The notes under the pieces: model-generated
Told to the model about the DNA's origin: nothing
Database searches by the model: none
The model's input: only the letters and a program-made list of their open reading frames with translations
Made by a program: the position numbers and the translations under genes
NCBI GenBank assembly: GCA_029582265.1
Contig: CM055837.1
Location: forward strand, 13,968,777 to 14,032,776
Reading direction: 5' to 3'
DNA: 64,000 nucleotides
Source of the DNA: Zoroaster sp. YZ-2022
Lineage: Eukaryota; Echinodermata; Asteroidea; Forcipulatida; Zoroasteridae
Part shown: piece by piece, positions 49,401 through 63,400 of the stretch
How positions within the stretch are numbered: the stretch's first letter is position 1
How the letters are laid out: every line of letters starts with the position of its first letter

Positions 49401-52400
49401 TTAACCTTTAAACAATGTGATTTTAGTGATGTACATGTACCAACCACTAACACTTTGATCTTATTGACCACAGCAACGTTTATTTTGTGTAATGTATAAA
49501 TAGGTAAATGTCACAATCAAACATAAAACATGTAGAGCTATATATCTCCTTTCTGCACACTGTAACCCTGAATTCCCTAGCAACTGCCCTATGATATCTG
49601 CTGCTTTCAGCATAGCATCCTCATAAGGCTAAGGCCACAGTGGATAGAGTGCATTCCAATGACAAACATTCATTTAAATGCACAACTTTGTAGTCTGGAA
49701 TCATTATAATATACTAAACAGACATATAATATGTATTGTTCTAAATTGAAACTCTTACAGTAGAGCATGCTTAACTTGTATGCCTAAACAAAACATGATT
49801 TTTTTCCCCTCAAATTATGGCTACTAAACAAAGATTTACTGTGCATTTTGTGATGCATAGTTGTTGTTTTTATTGATAGTATTAACACGATTCTGGTATG
49901 CAGTACAACGTACTTATAAAGGTATTTATTTTTACATCGAGTTAAAACTTACCAAATGAGAAATCTGACTCTGGTGGAGCAGGGTGTATTGTCATTGATG
50001 GTGTCAATATATTTCCCTCTAAATCCACTAACAATCCTGGGTCCTTAGGACAGTTAACATAGCTGTTCTGATTGGATGATGGCAAGCCGTTTCCTGAGGT
50101 GGAATTCCTTAGCGCTTGACTAGGATGACTGGATAAAACTCTAGCTGACTGACGTTCAATTGCAAATTCTGCAAAGGGATCTGTATCTGGTAATGTAGGA
50201 ATGTGATCTGTGCTTGGATCAGGTGATGATGTATAGAATGTTGATACACCAAATGGATCTTGGGTAGTTTGTCCAATTGCACCTGCAACTTGTGCTTTGT
50301 ATTTCTCTATCCATTGGAATTGTGGAGTTATATTCTGTTTCATCTTTTCCACACATACTGAAAAAAGATAACAAAATAACAACTGTTTTGTGGTGCTTCA
50401 AATTAAAAAAATGGAATATATTTTTATGAGGTGAGTGCTGACTATCCCTCCCTCACTCACTTTGCCAACATACCGGTATAATGGAACGAACTCATTGTGT
50501 CTTTATGTTTGTATTTTTTAAAGTTTATAAAGCTCTCATATTTATATCACTGTGACACACCAATTACAGCATCAGTTGGGACAGGCCCAATTGGAGATAT
50601 AATTGGGCCAATACAATATTTGGAATGTAACATCATCATTAACTTTCTAAAGATGTTTGAAATTTAGAAAATCACAGTTTTTACATTTAATGTTTCACAG
50701 AAGATAAGTAACAGTCCAACGCGACTTGTTCTAGTGAGTCTATCAGATAAGATTTCCATTGAAGTAATTACAGAGATTTGAAATGGGTTTATTTCAACAT
50801 AACGACCCAAATTCATGGCATATTTACTGTAACCGTTTCTGTCAAACCTTCAAAACTTTGTCATGACTTCATTTGAGTATTTTGTTCCAGCTTAATATAT
50901 CAGTGACTTTTCAAAAGGATTCAGGATAACCTGAAAAAGAAAAAAGTCTTGATCATAATGGAAATTGTCATTTAAGAAAAATCATGCCTGCTAGAGGTTG
51001 CTGTACTTACATATATTTATTGTTTCGGTTTGCGGTAACACCATGTGTTTATCTCAATTATCGATAAGTGAGGTACAGGGTTCTGAAAAGAACCATTTTT
51101 GGGCAACTCGTATCTCAGTTGTTGCTAAGTGAGATTATGGTTCATTGAGAACCAATATCGGGCAACTCGTTTCTCAACTATCGCTAAGTAAGAGCGTAGT
51201 TCAGGGAGAACCATGGGGAATTTCCCACACGATATCTACACTTCACGCTGCAAAGCCTCAAATCTTACACTTACATATAGTACACTTCTTGATGTTCATG
51301 AAGAAATTAGAGGATTTTGATTCAAATGGAACCTCAATGACCAGTGTAGATCCTGAAGAGTTGATCTTGACTTGAAAAATTGCCTGATCTACTGTTGGAG
51401 TTCCTGTAATGATAAACATAACTGACTGTAAGATAAGTGAAATACTGAAATATATGACCATGTTTAGATTCAAGGATTTCTCTGGAGTGGGGTGGGGAGA
51501 ATCAATCACCAAGCCGTAAAACTCCAAATTGTAACACAAGTGCATGATGTACACAAAATAAATATACACTGATACTGTATTAACCCTAACTCCCTAGGCC
51601 CATTTGCTTACACATAACCTGAATCCTTCCTAACTCCCTAGGCCCATTTGCTTACACATAACCTGAATCCTTCCTAACTCCCTAGGCCCATTTGCTTACA
51701 CATAACCTGAATCCTTCCTAACTCCCTAGGCCCATTTGCTTACACATAACCTGAATCCTTCCTAACTCCCTAGGCCCATTTGCTTACACATAACCTGAAT
51801 CCTTCCTAACTCCCTAGGCCCATTTGCTTACACATAACCTGAATCCTTCCTAACTCCCTAGGCCCATTTGCTTACACATAACCTGAATCCTTCCTAACTC
51901 CCTAGGCCCATTTGCTTACACATAACCTGAATCCTTCCTAACTCCCTAGGCCCATTTGCTTACACATAACCTGAATCCTTCCTAACTCCCTAGGCCCATT
52001 TGCTTACACATAACCTGAATCCTTCCTAACTCCCTAGGCCCATTTGCTTACACATAACCTGAATCCTTCCTAACTCCCTAGGCCCATTTGCTTACACATA
52101 ACCTGAATCCTTCCTAACTCCCTAGGCCCATTTGCTTACATATAACCTGAATTCTCCCTAACTCCCTAGGCCCATTTGCTTACACATAACCTGAATCTTC
52201 CAAAATCCTTCAGTAGTAAAGCAAGCACATGACATGTGCACACATGTGTTTCTAATCTGTGATACATGTACATGGCCAGGGACACTCCCTGCATGCATGG
52301 AGCAATAAACAGTGTCCACTGACCCAAGCACTGACCTTGCAATCACTACAACAAACATGGATGTATATGTACCATGTAAAGGCAAGTATGCCGAACAACC

Positions 52401-55400
52401 TCAATCCTCCAAGTCCTTCACTTTAGCAAAGATCATGTAGCATGTAACACACAATACTAACTAATACAATGTGACCTGACCCTGGCCCAGCTTCCTGTCA
52501 ACTTTAGGCTTGGGCAGTTCCACAATTTGTGGATCCGGTTCGGTTCCAAAAAAAAACCTTGGTTCCGAGTCGGACCCGGTTCCATGAAATTCAAAGAAGA
52601 ACATAAGGATTAAAGAAAATAAGGGGTTGGAGCAATTAAGCAATTGTACCACCTCCTATACACAAGGTACTGTACTACCGTCCATGCCTATTAAAAGTAC
52701 ATTAAGAACAATAGCAACATGACTAACTTTGCCACAAGATTATCCATATTACGGGGCCACCTTGATCACTCCACTTCTTAAGACAGGTGCTGTCAACATA
52801 TTTAACATCTCCATGACCAAAGTATCCATGTTACGGGGCCAATTTATAAACAGGGGTTGGAGCAATTAAGCAATTGCACCACCCCCTATAAACAAGGTAC
52901 CGTACTACCGTCCATGCCATATTGAAAGTACATAAAAACTATCAACATGACTGTTAACTTCATCACAAGTTTATCCATATTACAGGGCCACCTTGATCAC
53001 TCCACTTCTCAAGACACGTGCTATCAACATTTTTAACAACATCTCCATAACCAGTATCCATTTATCCATGTTATGGGGCCAATTTATAAACAACTCAGTG
53101 ACACACAATGCAGACTACTAATGCACAGACATTGCAGTTTGCATCAGTTCTGTGTGGTGCCTTCACAAGTTAGCTGCAGTCTAGAGTTAAATTTTATCGG
53201 TCGCTCATCAAAGAGAATCGGGTATTTTGACTGGAGCCGGTGGCTCTCGGCTCGAGAGTTGGAGCTCAGACAACCAGGTATTTCAATTGGAGCCGAGCTG
53301 GTCCTCGGAGTCAGGTATTTTGCCAGAGCCGGCTCCCAGCCAGCTCTGGGACTCGGGTATTTTACTAGAGCCATGGCTCTGGGAACTGGGTATTTGAAGG
53401 ACTCTTGCGGGTACCCGGCTCTTTAAAAGAGTGGAACCGCGGTTCTGATTCTCAATTTGGAATCGGATAGAACCGGGTACCCGCCGGAACCGCCTAAACT
53501 TAGTCATAAATATGTTACAATGTACATGTACATGTACATGTACAAATATCAAATCAATCTCCATCTCTCATGTATTAACACAATTTTAATCAATCAATAA
53601 CTAGTTTATTAGTATGGGTCCATGACATGTTCCCTACAGAGTACCAGTATGCACAATGTATGTGTAGTTATCTCAGATTTGCATATCGTCGTGTCAGTGC
53701 AAAAACATCGTATGTTCACAATGCAATAAGGTCGTATGTACAGCGCGTCGTCAATCTGCATAAATTTACATACATTAAAAAATGTTTGTGCAACAACGTC
53801 GTATCTCAGCCATTGCTTTTGTGCATTCATCCGGGAACTTGTTACATACGACCTTTTTGCACTGACACAAACTGGTTTTGCGCAAAAACGTCGTAACTCG
53901 GAGATACGACGTTGTTGCACTGACATGACGGTATGTACATGTACAGTGTATATAACTTGTCCTGTACCATGAGTTATAATGAGAAAGTTTCTGGCACATT
54001 GGTCTCTATATGTTCTTGATGATTATATGAATAATAGCTTTCATTTCTTGATACCATACAGCAATGCAGCTACAAGGTGTAGTTATTCAACTGTTCAGAA
54101 TAACAAATTTTGTGTACGCGCAGTGCATGTACATGTACATGGGCTAATGAAAGACCTATTAACCTCAGCGAGGGCGCCCTTCGGGTCTATGACACTATAC
54201 GCAACCTCTCTCTATATAAGTTATGGAAAACAATATATAACCAGGAATCAAAATAAGTTCAGATGACAAATCTGATTTAGTTAGCTAGCATGAAACAGTC
54301 CTGTACTTATGATGTTATATGAGTTAAGTTTTGTGAAACGCTGCAGTACAACCTGCTGTTAACTACAGTGTACATGTCGAGGTCCATATATTTTGCTGAA
54401 ACAAACTCCAGCCAGAGCTGGCATACATGTACAATCTCACAATGATATTCAATGGCTCTATTAGACTTGGTTCCAAGTCTGTGATCGTGGTTTTTGTCTG
54501 CCTGAAGCCAGGCGGCTCTGCAGTATCGCATTAAATAGCGTCCTCTTGTGTATTAACCTCCAACATTAACCTTCGATCACAGACTTGGGAATGTTGTTCG
54601 TCGGTTTGTACACACCCTATTGCAAATTAGTCCAAAAGTGGACAGAACAATCTGATTGGTCGGAAAGCCTTCCATAACATGAATATTCAAACTAAACCTT
54701 CTACATGCAGTTGGAGAAGATGTACTCAACGATTCCATTGAAACTGTAGGTAAGACGTTTTTTGTAGAGAAGGAATTATGTATTTTATTTTGTGCTTTTT
54801 TACAACTCTAAGATCTCATTAAATTTACCTATCATTTCAAATACTATTTACGTACCAAGCACTAAACAAATTTAATATCGAATTAATATTACAGAAATAA
54901 TTTTAACGCGAGTGTAACCTGTTAGTAATAGACGCGGCCTACAAGGTTTTTGTGGCCTCCTGATTGGCCATCTCTCTAGCATCCGTATTATTATGTAAAT
55001 TTTAGCTATGAATACATGAATATCCCACAAACACAAGAGGGTCAAGTCTGAGATCGCGAGTTAGGGCTGTGATAGCCAGTAGGGGTAAACGGCGTTTTGC
55101 GTGGCTGCTGCAGACAAAAATAACCGCGATCTCAGACTTGAAATCAAGTCTATAGCTCTATTGGCATGACTGCATGTACTTCCTTGTGACAAAATGTGTA
55201 CTTACTGCACTATATGGGATCTTCATCTATATGTATCACACACCTATTATTGACTAATGTGTTTGAAGACATCAACAACTTTCCAGTACTACAGTCCAAT
55301 CCAAGTCTTGTCTCCACATACATGTATACTATGTTAAGTCCTTTGATGGTTTGCTAGACAAACTAATAGTAGTCATAGTCATGAGTATTTCTGTGTACCA

Positions 55401-57419
55401 ATGTACAGCGTTACACGCTTTTAAATATAGATCTCGACCTTGTAATTTTATTTTTAGATGGAAGAGTACAGTTGACTCATGACTGGTTACCGTCAACTGA
55501 GACTGATTCAATTAGCTGATGAATGCACTATACATTCTAAGTTAGATAAGTTAGATAATCTGATGATTACCAAACAATTGACTGTAGTCTGATGACATCA
55601 ACTACACAATGTCTATATAATACAAAATCACCCAATAATCCAAAAGAGATTGATATTATTTGCTTCCAAGGCAGTCTACTATTAAAATAGGATATGTCTT
55701 ACAGGAACTAAGACACAACCACATGTAAGGAAAGGGCACGGCTAACTAACAAGGGTCTCTTTCAAATCTTATCAACCCCCTCCCCAATTAATTAAATTTT
55801 TCAAGATCCTTTGTGAACAAAGTTGTGTTTACATGTCCAATAGTTAAATACACATTTTGGAATGCAAGGTACACTGTACACGTGTCTCTTGTGTGACTGG
55901 GAATGCAAGGTACACTGTACACGTGTCTCTTGTGTGACTGGGAATGCAAGGTACACTGTACACGTGTGTCTCTTGTGTGACTGGGAATGCAAGGTACACT
56001 GTACACGTGTCTCTTGCAGAGCTGCCAACTCTTCCGGATTCTGCGGAAGACTTCGCGTATTTGACGGTAATTTACTTACTTAAAATATATGCAAGGAGGC
56101 CTCTCCTTTTGGCACCAAAAGGAGAGGCCTCCATATATAAGTAAATCCGTCAACAAGTAACAGCTCTCTGTGTGACTGGGAATGCAAGGTACACTGTACA
56201 CGTGTGTCTCTTGTGTGACTGGGAATGCAAGGTACACTGTACACGTGTGTCTCTTGTGTGACTGGGAATGCAAGGTACACTGTACACGTGTGTCTCTTGT
56301 GTGACTGGGAATGCAAGGTACACTGTACACGTGTGTCTCTTGTGTGACTGGGAATGCAAGGTACACTGTACACGTGTGTCTCTTGTGTGACTGGGAATGC
56401 AAGGTACACTGTACACGTGTGTCTCTTGTGTGACTGGGAATGCAAGGTACACTGTACACGTGTGTCTCTTGTGTGACTGGGAATGCAAGGTACACTGTAC
56501 ACGTGTGTCTCTTGTGTGACTGACATTAGTTTGAGTAGTTTGACCATCAGAATTCAAATAACCTGCACTTATGATAAAAAACAAATAGAATATACCATTA
56601 ACTAATTATAATTACCATGTAACAATGTCATGACACACCTACATGTATGTACATGAAGCTCAGATCTAAATTCATTCATCCAATCAATCACTTGCAAAAG
56701 TTGATTAATAATTTTTGTCTTGAGAGAAAGTATATCCAGGTAGCATTGACTCATATACATACGGTATTGACCTGGTTATGTCAATGATTTCTTGACGTCA
56801 ATATAATATGACTGACGTAACAACTGACACAGATCCCAAGTCATCTATGGATCTATATTTAGCCAGGAAATTGAGTAAAACTCATTGGGCTTGTGAATTG
56901 GCTGAAGGATGTATTTATTATGAGCAGACACTACTTCTAATTTATTATTTCCGTCAGATATCCTGTCCATTGTGAATTTAAAAACATATACTTTGTGCTG
57001 TAGACCTTTCAGTTTATATATGGAATCAGATCTGACAACTTGCTCACATGTTATGTTAATGATATGCATGTGTGATATATGGGGTGTCGTGGCCGAGCGG
57101 TCTAGCTTACCGGATTCAAGTTCTGGTGTTAGCAACATAATGTGGGTTCGAATCACGGCCGTGACACTTGTGTCCTTGAGCAAGACACTTAATCATAATT
57201 GCTTCTCTCCACCCAGGGGTTAAATGGGTACCTGTGAAGGCAGAGTTGGTTTGCTCTATATGCGCTAGCATTGGCAGCAATTGAGCTGTATACTCCCCAG
57301 GGAGCTGAGATGGTTTCAGGAATGATTCATGAGCCTTATGAGCAGGGATAATAATATAATGCGCCTTGAGCACCACTTAGTTGGTGGATACGTGCGCTAT
57401 ATAAATCCACACATTATTA

Positions 57420-57476
<57 letters not shown>

Positions 57477-60400
57477 TAAAACAAACAAGATACATGGATT
57501 CTGTAGTCTTCACCCATACAAAAGGCCAAGGCTAAAAGGTAATAATAGTATGTGAAATCAAGGTAATTCCTCAAAATAGATGATCTTCAGAATAAAATAC
57601 TTACTTTTGTTGGTGTATTCAAGTTTTATTTATAGAATAACATAATTTTAACGCTAAAGTTCAACCTGTTAAAGATATGTGACCTGTTACAACGAAATGA
57701 GCATGAAGTCGCACTGTACCATTTCACAGTACAGCGGGAAAAGTGAAAAATCAGAGGGGAGGTCTAATTTTTGTGGTTATTATATTTGCAATTTGTAAAT
57801 CTCCTTATATCAAATTACAAATTTTAAGTTCGATCAGACAATTAAAAACCTCAATTTCAGGCCAATTTCGTTGGTAGCTTTTATCGTGTTCTAACAAACA
57901 ACTTAAAACAAAGACGAAAACAAAGCCGCAAATCCCCCTCTGGTGGTCTGGGGGATTGCTGTAACCCCAAGTGTTATATATCATTGGAAAGCTCTTGTTC
58001 TACTGAATCCAGAAATACCAATAACTCAATTGTTTAAATTTCCGACTTTAAACTCATTTTGTGGTGACAGGTCACATATCATCCATGTTTGGCAAAGTAA
58101 GATTTGTAACTTTGCATGGTGAAAAGGAAAAGTAAAGACTGTTTGTGGTGACACCATGTGAAAATTCCCTTTTGAGTAGTAATTAGTTCTACAAAGAACT
58201 AGTGGTTACAACTGGTGGTTTCTATCAGTATGCTCTGTGATGAGAATACCAAACTCTGGGAGTCGTTGCTGCTTAAACAGGTCGCTGGGGGATTTGTACA
58301 TTGTTGCGTGCAGGTGGGAATTTACTTGTACTAATCCTTAAGGGACTTTTCGTTCAATGTCTGAAATGGAAGTTTATGACATCCTTAACCCCAGAAAAAT
58401 AGCAATTCAACATTTAAATCTATTTTTTTACCATCAAATTGGCCCAAACATGGGTTATACATGTTTAAAGGGAAGGTAAAACATTGCTATATGTAATTAC
58501 CTGCTTACAAAATTACCAAATTTATATCTAAAAGGCAATTTGATGGTTGTCTAATGTATATCTTGATTGAAAGAAAGTACCCATATAGAAACAGTTTAGC
58601 CAACATTACCAATGCTGTACCTTCCATTTAAAATCTGATTACACCACTAATGGTGTTATCCAGCTCAAAGTTTTCAATCTCTCAAATTGTCAACACATGA
58701 ATTTCCGTTGTAACTAGTCAGAAGGCAAAGCTTTCCAAATATTGGGATGCCAAGGCAAAGTGGTTTCACCCCACTAATTGTTACTATGCCACTAGTGACG
58801 ATAAATTATCTGTAACTTACCAAGTAAGTATTGGAACTCATTGTTGATAGCAAAGACATGTTGTAAGGTTAAATCACTAGGAGATTTCACTGCGTTCTGG
58901 AAACGGTACACAAACATGCTGAAAATAAAGTTGCAAGTAAAAAAAATAATAAATAAATTATAAGTGAATAAAAACATGAAAACTTTCCTCTCTACTAAGT
59001 AACTGTTAAGATTATGTTTCATAAATTTGGTGAAAATAGAACAAAAATAAGACAAATATTACGTTGCATCTTCTTTTCATTTGTTTCCTGTATACAAAGT
59101 TGAATTTAAAATATTATTTATAAACACTTAAAGAGGGGCTCTAAGGTCAAATTTAGTTTTGTGATTTTCCAATAACTAGAGTCCTTATTAAAGTGTGAAA
59201 AAATTACAAACAAAATTAGTCTCTAACCTCACGTTAAAGTGATGTAAAATGTCATTTTATTTGATAACCTTCCTGTGTGAAATTTGTTAACATCCAAAGA
59301 CAACAGTGACGTCACATTTCAAATAAATGGATCTCTACATTTTTGTACGGTGAATTTGCAGTTCATTCCTGAATCTCCACAATATTTGATCAAATCGGCA
59401 TTGAAATTGACTTTTTGACAAACAAAAAATTCCTGTATGGAATGTTACAGACTCATTTACCGTAAGAAAATAGTGACGTCATGTTTCAAATATCGCTCTG
59501 AAAGGGTATCAAATAAAATGATATGTTATACCACTTTAAAGTGAAATTAGTGACTTGTAATTTTGTTCACACTTTAATAAGGACTCTATCTATTGGAAAA
59601 TGAGTGCATCACAAAACTGAATGTGACCTTAGAGTGCCTCTTTAAACAGTCAAGAAAATGAACATGTTACAACACTACTTAGCCATGTAGTACACAATAT
59701 GGATTGGATAAGGTGAAGCCCCAAACATAGCCCGACTTAAAAGCATGTGTCTTAAACCAAGAAAGTCTATATCTGTGAAGATGATATGATGTACCCATTA
59801 AATACAAACTCACAAATATCTTGACATTAAGCCTGATTTTGATCTAGTCATTATGATGCAGATAGTGTCGCTGACGGCAAAATGCCGCCTGTCTAAGATA
59901 GACACTGTCGTGCAAGTTTGTGACATCTTTCAACAAAAATGGCAGGTAAAACTTGTAGCTTTGCATGGTGAGGATGATAAGTAAGACTAATTGCGGTGAC
60001 ACCATGTGGAATCTCAATTCAGTAGTAATTAGTTCTGAAAAGAACTGGAGGTACAACTCGACGTTTCGATCAGTATGCTCTGATCATCCTCAGGAGAATG
60101 CCGGACTCTGGAAAATGCTGCTGCTTAAGTAGACTGCTGGAGGATCATCCCATGAATGGATGCTGGAGGATTAGTTCGTTGAGGCGCGCAGGCGGGAACT
60201 GTTGAGACTAGGATCCTAGTGGTTGGGGGAGAGGAGTGTTTGCTCACTGAACTGAATCAGTTGTTAACAAGCACAGGGGGATGGAGGGTGGTTGACTTAG
60301 GATATAGGAGATCCCTCAGTCTGGGGTGGGTTATGGACTTTGGATATAGAAGATCCTTCAGTCCGTAGTAGTGGTCGCCTAATAGTGGTCGCCAGAGTCC

Positions 60401-63400
60401 GGCATTCTCCTGAGGACGATCAGAGCATGCTGATCGAAACGTCGAGTTGTACCTCCAGTTCTTTTCAGAACTAATTACTACTCAATTGAGATTCCACATG
60501 GTGTCACCACAATTAGTCTTACTTAACAAAAATGGCAGTTGAAACATAAAAAATGTCCCTATAAAAATGGTGTTGTCTGGTGACATATCTTAAAGCATGA
60601 CAGATGTTGCACTTTAATAATTTCAAGTATAGTAAGCTTCTTTATTGACATTCATTGTCATTCAAGTTGGAAAAATGGGCTAAATCCATGACACTCAACC
60701 AGGCACGAGTGCAGGACATCATTGTACATATGGCACAGAAGCATGGAATGGTCCAATGATGACACTGGACACAGACAGTCGGCAAAGCTTAACTTGGTTC
60801 AACATTGTCAATGGTGTATGTGTCAGTCTGAAGAGTCTGTGATGGACCCACACTCAGAGTTTCCATAATCAGTGATGCTGTCTGGAACTTGTTTGCGTTC
60901 ATTACAACTATATACACTAAAGAAACCAGGCTTAAGACTAAAGCTTCAAGATGAGTGGGGATTACAGGCAAATCCAATTAGTGCATTTTTTGCAGACAGA
61001 AATAAACATGTATTCAATACTTACCCCTGTGAGCTAGTTCCTGGACAGTGCACCAGAGTAAACACATATTTGCTATTACTCAAGTCTGGTACCATGGTTC
61101 CAACTACACAGTGTGAATGTTAAGGACAATTCCTGAAAGAGTGATCCAACAAGCCTCTTGTCTGAACATAGGTTTTAACACTAGGCTCAAATAATAGCAA
61201 CAAAGTAACTTAACAGTCGAAACAACTAAATGTCAAACTAACTGCCAAATATTTCCTGCTGTGAGTATGGGTCATTCCACTAGGTTGGGGTATAAGCTTT
61301 ATCATATAGTGTCCTTGTTACGTAGGTAGATGTACCATTCATTATCCTTATTATGAATGCACATTCTCAGTTGTTCTTCAAATTAGAATGAAATTAATCT
61401 CTGTGCCTTGAATAGGAAGTTACAATTAGGAGTCATAATAAATGATAATAAATGGAACATTTACCTACATAACATGGGACACCTATCACACAGCTTGCAC
61501 CAACGTGGTGGAATATATGCAGAAATCCATTCTTCCCTTCTCTTAGTCAGAATAACCATATCATACAGCCTGGTATACTTAAACCAGACATCCAATATTT
61601 ATTGGAATACAATGTAGTATGCCACAGTCATATGGAAACAGTTTTAGTTTATCTTTCCTGATACAAACAAATCTTCAAATTTCTTAACCCCTTGCGTACG
61701 GTATTATTTTTACCGAGAGTGAAGGTGGTTGCAGCCAACCACGGAACGTCTGTGGGGCCGTGGAGCGCCGGGTCAAACCCGGCCGTGGCAATGTGCACAA
61801 CTCCGCTGTTCAGCCAAGCGTATAGACCGAACAATAAGCGGGCAAGCTAAGCCGGGCATACCCTATTCATCGTACGTGAAGTCCCCACATAGCGTAATTG
61901 AAAGGCCGGTGTTCAGAAATCTCATGAAAAGGCTGTATTCAGAATACTCTCAAAAGCCCAATCTATTATATAACACTCCATTTCAAGAACAATATGGACC
62001 ATCAAACTATCAGCCTTCTTGAAGATTTCTATTCAAGGCGAATTCTCAGCAAATACAGCTGGAAAATCAATTAATTCACCGGCCGCGGCTATATCTGTCA
62101 ACCATACGCAAGGGGTTAATTAAAATACCCAAACTGCACTTGTGTTTTTAGTAGACGACAAAATGGCCAACATCTCACTGGATATGCATTTTATGTTCAT
62201 TGTTCAAAATCTCCCAAAATATCGTTTCTAATCCTCACTTGACTATACTTAATTTCCTCTCCTTCAATGTGTCCTGTACCATCTTTTAAAGGAAAATCTG
62301 TGATATTTTTCATATTTGGATAGAAAAGTGGCGGTTGTATTCTACATTCTTTCCCAATTTTCAATTACAAATTAAAACCTTTCATTAAAAATATTGAGAG
62401 GACAGCTTAAAAAGAGAGAAAATACTGTGGTGTAAATTTCTTTAAGAAACACATCATACAATGTATACTACTCAAAACAATTTAGGGAACACCGGAATAA
62501 TCTGTTATTTCAGATAAACACAATGTTTCACAGAATTGATGAGAAACAACTGCACAATGAAACAGATGATAAAGGATGCATGTAGTGATTACACATTTCA
62601 TGACATGACTACTGAAAGAGAGAGGGGGTTGCAAATGAAAATCCTGGTTCATGGAACATTTCAAACCTATTTGATGTTAAAAATCCGGTGTTCCCTAAAT
62701 TGTTTTGAGTAGTATATAATAAATTTGCAATTTTAGATTGACAGACATTTGCAGCTGTAGTCAGGTTTGTCTGAATATAGCCAATAATCAGTAAATCATC
62801 AGTTGATTTTAATGTTGCCAATACACTGATCTGGCCATAGTCCCTGCCTATCCTTAACAATGCTGAAGACTCGGTCACACCACAGATAACATACAAGCCA
62901 AACACCTGACCAACACTTGTAATGCAACTTAGGCTTAATCTTATTGCTTAATCCATACTGTCTGATTGGCAGGTTGGATCAGTGTATTCCTATGAGTGAC
63001 ATTGTGTACAGTATGTATTTCATATTACTACAGGGACCGTACTCAAGTTCCCTCAGCCTTATGTTCCCTCAGCCCTATGTTCCCTCAGCCCTATGTTCCC
63101 TCATCCCAAAATAGACCCTATGTTCCCTCAGCCCTATGTTCCCTCAGCCCTATGTTCCCTCAGCCCTATGTTCCCTCATCCCAAAATAGACCCTATGTTC
63201 CCCTATTTTGGGATGAGGAACATAGGGTTGAGGGAACATAGGGTTGAGGGAACATAGGGCCTAATTTGGATTTTAAAAAAATGTTAGGCATTGAGGGAAC
63301 ATAGGGCTGAGGGAACATAGGGCTGAGGGAACATAGGCATGACCCCTTACTACACACTGTTCACATATATCATTAGGCAAAAAAAAGTCTCCAGTTTTCT

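Noticed and set aside
51585..52195. CRISPR-like regular repeats (also 43545-43835 and 46403-47315)
   Set aside because: Repeats are head to tail with no spacers, and the context is an animal gene.
60789..60977. Minus-strand ORF as an OCRL N-terminal exon
   Set aside because: No PH similarity and no phase-compatible splice sites; exon 2 at 61025-61103 joins exons 1 and 3 directly.
61729..62022. 97-codon plus-strand ORF in the TTAA element
   Set aside because: No recognisable motif; the GC-rich composition alone can explain an open frame.
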